Assembly: GCA_946406115.1 (NCBI GenBank)
Contig: OX291557.1
Coordinates: 4,000,501-4,064,500 of the forward strand
Direction of reading: 5' to 3'
Length of the DNA: 64,000 bases
Origin: Apoda limacodes
Lineage: Eukaryota > Arthropoda > Insecta > Lepidoptera > Limacodidae
The notes under the pieces were generated by a model that made no database searches, was not told where the DNA came from, and saw only the letters and a program-made list of their open reading frames with translations. The position numbers and the translations under genes are program-made. Positions 57,760 to 64,000 of the stretch are shown here, one piece after another; the stretch's first letter is position 1, and every line of letters starts with the position of its first letter.

Positions 57760-60700
57760 ATGTCACTAGAAAGTTTTTTTTTTCAAAATGTTTTTGAAGA
57801 AGAAGAAAAAGAACTAATGAGAGCGTGTGAGAATTATGAAGATAATGCTCTGGGAAATCCGTATTATGACACTTCACTGTTTAACATCTGTAAAGAAGTT
57901 GAGGAAACATTCAGGTATACATTCTAACTATACTTATTTAAATTTTATGTTACATATTTGTGTTCTTATATTAACATAAGCATGTTATACCTACAGAAAA
58001 TCTTCAATTCAAGTCGGTCGAGGTTTGAAGAGACAAGCTGATATTAGTGTTGAAGATTTACAACAAGCATCGACGTCATCATCTTCCAATACAACACATA
58101 GACAGAACGTTATGTGTCAAATATGTGATTTACAGGTTAGCCAAAGGTTCTATGCTCAGCACTTACGATCTAAGGAACACAAAGAAAAATGTCTTATTCA
58201 TAATCATAATTTACATAATGTATCTGTTATATCAGTTGCTTTTGGGTCTCGGGTCTTATACGTATAGAATTGTATCACCTAAAGCTAATGAGTCACTTAA
58301 AATACAAACTCCTGAAGTATTCATAGCATCAATTAAAGAGTCGATACTATTTCTTATTCAGGAATGTTTAAAAGAGTTAACTATTGTTAAAGTTAATTTT
58401 ATTATTCATGCAGATTTTGAACAGGAAACAAAAGATTTAAAAAATTCTTTCGATTTTCAAACAAAAAATTGGACTATTTCTTTAGGGGACGAATTAGAAA
58501 ATTATTTAGAAACTTTAAGCGGAGACATTAAAAATAAAATGAGTGATTTCGAAGCAAAAGATAGTGGATGGACTTTAAAAAAAATTCAGTTCTTAGAAAT
58601 GAATGTTAATAAGTTCAATCCCTTACGAGGGTCTTCGTTTATTGAATTACCTTTAGATATTAAGCGTAAAAAAGCAGTCATAAATGTAAAAAATAACGAT
58701 CAACAATGTTTTAAGTGGGCTTTATTATCTGCACTATATCCTGTAAATAAAAGTTCTGAAAGGGTATCATCATACTTGAGGAATCAAAATAGACTAAAGT
58801 TTAATAATATACAGTTCCCAATCAAATTATCGGATATACCCAAGGTAGAAAAACAGAATAACATTAGTATCAATGTTTTCGGATTAGAATTTAACAAAGA
58901 AAAAAAATGTAATACCATCGTTGGACCATTATATTTTACTAAATGTCGTAAAGAATTACACATTAACTTATTATTTTTAAACAATGGTTCAAATGGTCAT
59001 TATTGTTTTATAAAAAATTTATCACGCTTGGTAAGTAAACAAATAACGAATCGAAATAATGCTATTCATATCTGTGATGGTTGCCTTCTATATTTTAAAT
59101 CTAAAGTTAATTTAATTAATCACCAAAAACATGACTGTGCTCATATTGTTACTGAATTACCAGGAATTCATAAAAAAGGAAAAGATTGGTTTAATCGGGA
59201 AACAAATAATGATGAAATCTATTTTGATAAGTTTCAAAGAAAATTAAAATTACCTTTTGTAATATATGCAGACTTTGAAGCTCTTTTAAAACCCGTCTCC
59301 TCATGTGACCCTGATCCATCGAAGTCATATACAAAAACAATACATGAACATGAAGTTTATAGTTATGGATACTATATAAAATGTTCGTATGATGATAAGC
59401 TGTCTACATACAGAACATACACAGGGCCTAATTGTGCAAAAATGTTTATGGAAAGCATTTACAAAGATATTAGCAATATACATAGGATAAATTGTTTTCA
59501 AAAATGTCCACTTCCATTAACTAACGAAGAGAAGGAATCTATTAGACAATCGCAATTATGTTACATTTGTGAAGGGCTATTGGGTGATGACATCACAGTA
59601 GACTATGATTGGAATACTGGTAATTTTAGAGGTGTTGCTCACGAATTATGTAGTTCAAAGTATCGTGTTCCCTTTTTCATTCCCATTCTATTTCATAATC
59701 TAAGTAATTATGATGCTCATTTTATTGTTCATGCTTTGAATTTTAAAGATGGAGAAATAGATATCATTCCGCAAAATAAGGAAAAATATATTTCATTCTC
59801 AAAAAAACTTAAAATAAGAGGTCATTTAGTACATTTGCGGTTTTTAGATTCCTTTAAATTCATGGCCAGTAGTTTAGATAGTTTAGCTAAAAATCTAAAA
59901 AAAGATCAATTTATAGAATTAAGAAAACAATTTCCAAACGAAAATGATTTTAATAAACTTATTAGGAAAGGTGTTTTTCCTTATGAATTTGTTAATTCTT
60001 ATGAATCCTTAAAAGTTACAACTCTTCCAGATCAAGACGCTTTCTTTAACTCTTTAAGTAATTCCAGTGTCTCAGATGATGATTATAAACATGCTCAAAA
60101 TGTTTGGGTCCAATTTAAATGTAAAAATATGTTGGACTATTCCAATCTATACTTAAGAACTGATGTAATGTTACTCACTGATATTTTTGAAAACTTTAGA
60201 GAAATTTGTATCAAAACATATGAACTCGACCCTGTACAATATTATACCCTTCCAGGATTAAGCTGGGATGCAATGCTAAAATGTACTAACATAACACTGG
60301 AATTATTGAAAGACTTTGATAAAATAGCATTCGTAAAGTCTGGTATAAGAGGTGGTATTTCACAGTGTTCTAACAGATATGGAAAGGCAAATAACGAGTA
60401 CATGGGTGATTACAAAGATAACTTACCAAAATCTTACTTAATGTATTTTGATGCAAACAATCTCTATGGTTGGGCAATGTCTTAGTATTTGCCTGTAAGA
60501 GATTTTAAATGGGTTAACCCGAACATAGACTTCAATATATCAGATTCATCAGATATTGGATACATACTGGAAGTTGATCTTGAATACCCTGAAAATTTAC
60601 ATGATCTTCATTCAGACTTACCTTTATGCCCTGAAAACATTGTAATCGGTAACAGTAAAGATAAAAAATTAGTACCAAATTTATATAACAAAACTAAATA

Positions 60701-61661
60701 TATTATTCACTATAGAAATCTGAAGCAATGTTTACAACTTGGTATGAAATTAATTAGAGTTCATAGAGTTTTACAGTTTGAGCAAAGTCCTTGGTTGAAG
60801 AAATATATAGATTTAAATACACAACTAAGAACTTTAGCTAAAAGTGACTTTGAAAAAGATTTTTATAAACTTATGAATAATGCAGTCTTTGGTAAAACTA
60901 TGGAAAATGTTGAAAAACGTGTTAATGTGAAATTGTTAACCCACTGGGAAAACCGTGGAAAAGTTCAAGGTGCACAAAGTTTAATTGCTCGCCCTGAGTT
61001 TCATAGTCTATCTATATTCTCCGAGTCTTTAATTGCTGTACAATTACAAAAGACTAAGGTATATTTCAATAAACCATTTGTTTTAGGATTTTGTATATTA
61101 GAAATATCAAAAACATTGATGTATAACTTTCATTATAATTACATGAAAAGAAAATACAATAATAGTGTCAAGTTATTATACACTGATACGGATAGCTTAG
61201 TTTACCATGTATTTACAGATAATTTTTATAATGATATAAAATCTGACTTAGAATGTTTTTTCGATACTTCAGACTATCCTAGTGATAATGTTTATGGTTT
61301 CCCACTTTTAAATAAAAAGAAACTTGGATATTTTAAGGATGAGAACAATGGTAAAGTATTTCGGGAGTTTGTAGGACTTCGATCAAAAATGTATGCAATG
61401 GACATTGAAAGTAAGGTTATTGCTAAAGCTAAAGGTGTAAATAAAAGTGTGACAAAAAAAATGAATTTGGAAAATTATAAGTTGTGTCTATTTAATAAAA
61501 ATGTAAATGTTTCACAAATGTGTAGGATTCGAAGTGTGAAACATACTATTTTTACACAACAAATTAATAAAACTTGTCTATCCTGTAATGACACCAAGAG
61601 ATATATTTTACCTAATTCAACAGATACATATGCTTGGGGTCATTTTAAGATTAACTTATAG
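57760..61661 (+). pseudogene. PolB: Polinton DNA polymerase B with N-terminal C2H2 finger (frameshift and in-frame stop)
   Basis: Replicative, protein-primed family B polymerase of the element. Exon 1 is 57760-57914 (MSLESFF start, context CAACCATG) and exon 2 starts at 57997. A C2H2-type finger lies at 58110-58190 (MCQICDLQVS, then HLRSKEH). Exonuclease motifs are YADFEAL (about 59265), NLSNYDAHF (about 59698) and YSNLYLRTD (about 60137). Polymerase motifs are A, YFDANNLYGWAM (60440-60480), B, KLMNNAVFGK (60867-60896) and C, DTDS (61185-61196). Two lesions: the finger frame runs into a stop and the polymerase frame takes over after about 58250 (one-base shift), and TAG at 60483-60485 splits the palm just after motif A. 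All catalytic motifs remain. About 1,270 codons in total. Sequencing error cannot be excluded for either lesion. Confidence 0.9.
57915..57996 (+). other. 82-bp intron in the polymerase gene
   Basis: GTATACAT donor after TTCAG and ATACCTACAG acceptor. Without splicing the exon 1 frame stops after a few codons; with splicing it continues exactly into the zinc-finger frame. Splice signs and phase are seen; use in vivo is inferred. Confidence 0.8.
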
Positions 61662-61872
61662 TTTTGAAATAATAATAATATAGAGTATTAATTGTATCTG
61701 GTTTATGTGTGTTTAAAAAATGTAAGGTAATAACTATTATTAAGTAACCTAATGATTGTAATTTTTTTTTTATTATTAATTATATTGTTTTTAATATATA
61801 AGTGTTTGTTTTTATTGCTTTCCTCCATATGAATTTGAACATTTTCAAAGAGAACACACATTAAAAATAATT
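61662..61872. promoter_or_regulatory. Spacer between polymerase and ATPase, with TATA box
   Basis: AT-rich. AATATATAAG at 61793-61802 is 80 bp before the ATPase ATG, the same arrangement as the other two TATA boxes. The polymerase 3' end and polyadenylation site should also lie here; an AATAAT cluster is near 61667. Confidence 0.5.
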
Positions 61873-62532
61873 ATGATTCATTTTTATCATCCCTTTACAG
61901 TAATTGTAGCTGGCCCTAGTGGATGTGGTAAATCAGTTTTTGTTAAAAATTTTGTGAAACATGCTAATGAGATTTGCAATCAACATTTTTCTAATATTAT
62001 GTGGTGTTATGATGAAATGCAACCGTTATACAACTTGAACAATGTTAATTATTACCAAGGTATTCCTGACCTCAGTATGTTTGATGGAGAACAACCACAA
62101 CTAATAATAATCGATGACCTCATGCGAGAGTCTGATGGTCGTGTTGTTGACATATTCACAAAGGGTAGTCATCATAGAAACATTAGTGTTTTCTATATTA
62201 CACAAAATATATTCCATCAAGGTAAAGGACAGAGAGATATTTCTTTAAACTCTAGTTATATAGTCTACTTTAAAAATCCACGAGATAAAACACAAATTCG
62301 TTACTTAGCACGTCAAGTCTCACCTGAAAACATCAAATTTTTGGAAGATGCCTACAAAGATGCTACTAGTGAACCTCATGGCTACCTAATGATAGATTTA
62401 AAACAGGACACAATTGATATGTGTCGATTTAAAACGAGAATATTTCCTTCTGACCAGAACTGCATTGTATATATACCTAAAAAAGGATTTAAATACAGCA
62501 AACATAATGAAATTCCAATCATTCATAAATAA
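61873..62532 (+). CDS. Polinton FtsK/HerA-type DNA packaging ATPase
   Basis: 219 residues, intact. The Walker A motif GPSGCGKS (about residues 14-21, 61912-61935) follows a short beta strand (FTVIVA). Walker B is LIIIDDLM (62101-62124), with a following FTKGSHHRNISVFYITQN segment containing the sensor glutamine (TQN). Size and layout match the packaging ATPases of Polintons, virophages and adintoviruses, which pump DNA into capsids. Preserved frame next to a damaged polymerase gene. Its stop overlaps the start of the next gene by one base (TAATG). Confidence 0.9.
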   Translation: MIHFYHPFTVIVAGPSGCGKSVFVKNFVKHANEICNQHFSNIMWCYDEMQPLYNLNNVNYYQGIPDLSMFDGEQPQLIIIDDLMRESDGRVVDIFTKGSHHRNISVFYITQNIFHQGKGQRDISLNSSYIVYFKNPRDKTQIRYLARQVSPENIKFLEDAYKDATSEPHGYLMIDLKQDTIDMCRFKTRIFPSDQNCIVYIPKKGFKYSKHNEIPIIHK

Positions 62533-62861
62533 TGCATTCAAGAGTGACTACACATCAAGAACTTTTAAAATCGTTGCATGTATTGAAACCAAGACATAGA
62601 AAAGCTTTACTTAAATCTTGTAGTAAAGAAGAAATAAATTTTATTTGTGAGTGTATTTACAACGTATTACAGGGTAAAATACCCGTCAAGGAAAATGATA
62701 AAAAAAAATTAAAAAAATATAAAAATATATTGAGAAAGTTGGTTTGTAAAGGAAGAAATCTACTTAGAAAAAACGTAATTATTCAAAGGGGTGGTGCCTT
62801 TTTACCTATTATTTTAGGATCTGTTCTAAGTGCCTTGGTGAGTTCAATTTTAAAACCTTAG
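62532..62861 (+). CDS. Small basic protein with hydrophobic C-terminus (adintovirus pX-like candidate)
   Basis: 109 residues. The ATG at 62532 overlaps the ATPase TAA. The N-terminal half is helical-looking (LLKSLHVLKPRHRKALLKSC), followed by a lysine-rich middle (ENDKKKLKKYKNILRKL) and a C-terminal hydrophobic tail after RGGAFLPIILGSVLSALVSS. Small basic proteins with a glycine/hydrophobic tail are regular in Polintons and adintoviruses and have been compared with adenovirus core or membrane-active virion proteins. Here that is inference from composition and position; no clear homology can be shown by eye. Confidence 0.75.
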   Translation: MHSRVTTHQELLKSLHVLKPRHRKALLKSCSKEEINFICECIYNVLQGKIPVKENDKKKLKKYKNILRKLVCKGRNLLRKNVIIQRGGAFLPIILGSVLSALVSSILKP

Positions 62862-62897
62862 CAGGAAAATAAAAGCAGAAATGGAACATGCTAAAAA

Positions 62898-63608
62898 ATG
62901 ATTCTAATTGAACCTAATTTGATAGAAAAAATTAAAAAGGAAAATGAAACACAAAGCGCTTTAAATACTTTATCCCGTTTAGATGGTGAAATGAAAGATA
63001 TTTTAAATAGTAATGTAGAAGATAGAGAAAAATGGATTTTGTATTTACAAACACTACAAAGGTATTTACATTTTACTGAAGTAGAACGACGACCATATCA
63101 AATACCAATTATAACCAAAACAGAAAGTTCGCCTAATTATAAAGATACTGATGTCATTAAGGAAACAGTCCTTGACACTGAGCAGGTATCAAACATAAAA
63201 TCAAAAACCATAAATGATACTGACTTAACCCCATTTTATTCAAAGCAACAACTCTTGAAATTGATTCCTAAGACGTATATAAAACGAGGTGAATTACTAA
63301 TAGAATCAATTTTTTCAAATAAAAATAAGGTAGATTGGGATACCAATGGAACTGTTAGTATCAATAATATGAAAATACCAGGGAGTAACATTATAGACCT
63401 GGTGAATGATACACTAAGACCACTTAAACACAGTGATCCAATTGGGTGGCAAGAGTTTGCATCAGCATTAAAAGAAATTAAAATACCATTAACTTATATT
63501 GGAAATCCAAAAAGACTAGAATATATTAATAAACTTTACTTAGGTGATATAAAAGAAGAAATTCCACTTAACAAATTGCAATCAGATAATAGTTTTACTC
63601 CTACTTAG
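62898..63608 (+). CDS. Polinton orphan protein, 236 residues
   Basis: Intact frame 36 bp after the small basic gene. The N-terminal half is helical and charged (EPNLIEKIKKENETQSALNT, then DREKWILYLQTLQRYLHFTE), the middle is threonine/serine-rich, and the C-terminal part is globular. That part contains VDWDTNGTVSINNMKIPGSN, then IIDLVNDTLRP, WQEFASALKEIKIP and YIGNPKR. This W-x3-G-x-V / I-x-G-S-N-I-x-D-L arrangement recurs, to my knowledge, in uncharacterised Polinton-associated proteins beside the integrase, but its role is unknown. A virion or replication accessory function is possible. Confidence 0.8.
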   Translation: MILIEPNLIEKIKKENETQSALNTLSRLDGEMKDILNSNVEDREKWILYLQTLQRYLHFTEVERRPYQIPIITKTESSPNYKDTDVIKETVLDTEQVSNIKSKTINDTDLTPFYSKQQLLKLIPKTYIKRGELLIESIFSNKNKVDWDTNGTVSINNMKIPGSNIIDLVNDTLRPLKHSDPIGWQEFASALKEIKIPLTYIGNPKRLEYINKLYLGDIKEEIPLNKLQSDNSFTPT

Positions 63609-63649
63609 ACTCATTTTAACAAAATCAAGAAAAAAATAGACTGGGAAAA

Positions 63650-64000
63650 ATGGACCCCCTATTAGAAATAAATCAGATTTACTATGATGTTTCTCATCCT
63701 GCTGGATATGGAGGTGTTAACAAACTCATCAACTCGTTAAAGGGAAAAATGACAGCAAAACAAGTGGAAAAATTGGTTGCAAGAACAAGAAACTTACACA
63801 TTACATAAACCTGTAAGAAATAGATTTCCTAGAAATAAGTACATTTTATCTAATTATAATGACTTGTGGCAGGTGGATTTAAGTGATATGCGCACTTATT
63901 CTGAATATAATGATGGTTTTAAATATATTCTGTGTGTTATTGATGTATTTAGTAAATATGCATTTGCTAGATATTTAAAAAAAAAGAACTCTTTAACTAT
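63650..64000 (+). pseudogene. Polinton retroviral-like (rve) integrase, 5' part, frameshifted
   Basis: ATG at 63650. The first frame reads IYYDVSHPAGYGGVNKLINS and ends at TAA near 63806. From about 63774 the plus-one frame continues to the window edge with KPVRNRFPRNKYIL, DLWQVDLSDM and YILCVIDVFSKYA. The two D residues are the first catalytic acids of an rve core; the E would lie beyond 64000. The switch falls at an A-run (GTGGAAAAATTGG, 63764-63776), so it is a one-base indel in the genome or the assembly. Polinton integrases insert the element with 6-bp target duplications. Confidence 0.88.

Larger units (their letters stand above)
56391..64000 (+). mobile_element. Maverick/Polinton (adintovirus-like) element, left part, open at the window edge
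   Basis: Plus-strand gene set: orphan, zinc finger plus protein-primed family B DNA polymerase, FtsK/HerA-type packaging ATPase, small basic protein, orphan, retroviral-like integrase. Polymerase plus such an ATPase plus rve integrase defines Polintons/Mavericks, which are large virus-like transposons related to adintoviruses. The left limit is approximate. Capsid proteins and adenoviral-type protease are not in the window. It lies upstream of LPCAT on the opposite strand. Confidence 0.9.

Noticed and set aside
58784..58984. Minus-strand frame inside the polymerase gene
   Set aside because: Shadow of a well supported polymerase coding strand.

Overview
The window is AT-rich animal nuclear DNA. 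Genes are split into short exons with GT/AG introns, and there are many interspersed repeats of kinds familiar from moth and butterfly genomes (RTE and CR1/Jockey-type LINE relics, tRNA-derived SINEs, MITEs, pogo, Tc1-like and hAT transposons). I infer an insect, most likely a lepidopteran; the species cannot be named from the sequence.

Host gene (about 1-28.3 kb, minus strand): one conserved host gene is recognisable, a lysophosphatidylcholine acyltransferase (LPCAT). Its exons, read leftward, are at 28254-28031 or 14727-14516, then 7308-7196, 2421-2267, 1984-1847 and 1652-1527, with a doubtful further exon at the left edge. The first two each encode the catalytic HX4D block. They have the same splice phases and lengths not divisible by three, so they look like mutually exclusive alternative exons. 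Three 60-bp tandem repeats, each with a perfect DR1 nuclear-receptor half-site pair, lie about 290 bp from the proximal alternative exon. The 5' end of LPCAT (N-terminal membrane segment) and the EF-hand part were not found.

Middle (about 28-56 kb): mostly transposon relics. These include a LINE with a degenerate SGNH-like ORF1 (29.2-30.9 kb, minus) cut by a SINE, and a pogo/jerky-type transposon with perfect TA duplication and terminal inverted repeats (37443-40528) whose 638-codon ORF ends in a PHD-type finger. A second LINE (41-44.5 kb, plus) carries a SINE, several copies of one LINE 3' end are scattered, and a hAT transposase is broken at 51.3-53.3 kb.

Right end (about 56.4-64 kb, plus strand): the left part of a Maverick/Polinton (adintovirus-like) element, open at the window edge. 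Order: 49-bp tandem repeat array, small orphan gene with a 5' intron, C2H2 finger plus protein-primed DNA polymerase B gene with an intron, packaging-type ATPase, small basic/hydrophobic protein (start overlapping the ATPase stop), 236-residue orphan, and a retroviral-like integrase running off the window. Polymerase and integrase carry frameshifts and/or an in-frame stop; the others are open. Replication (polymerase), packaging (ATPase) and integration (integrase) functions are represented; capsid genes and protease, if present, would lie beyond 64 kb.
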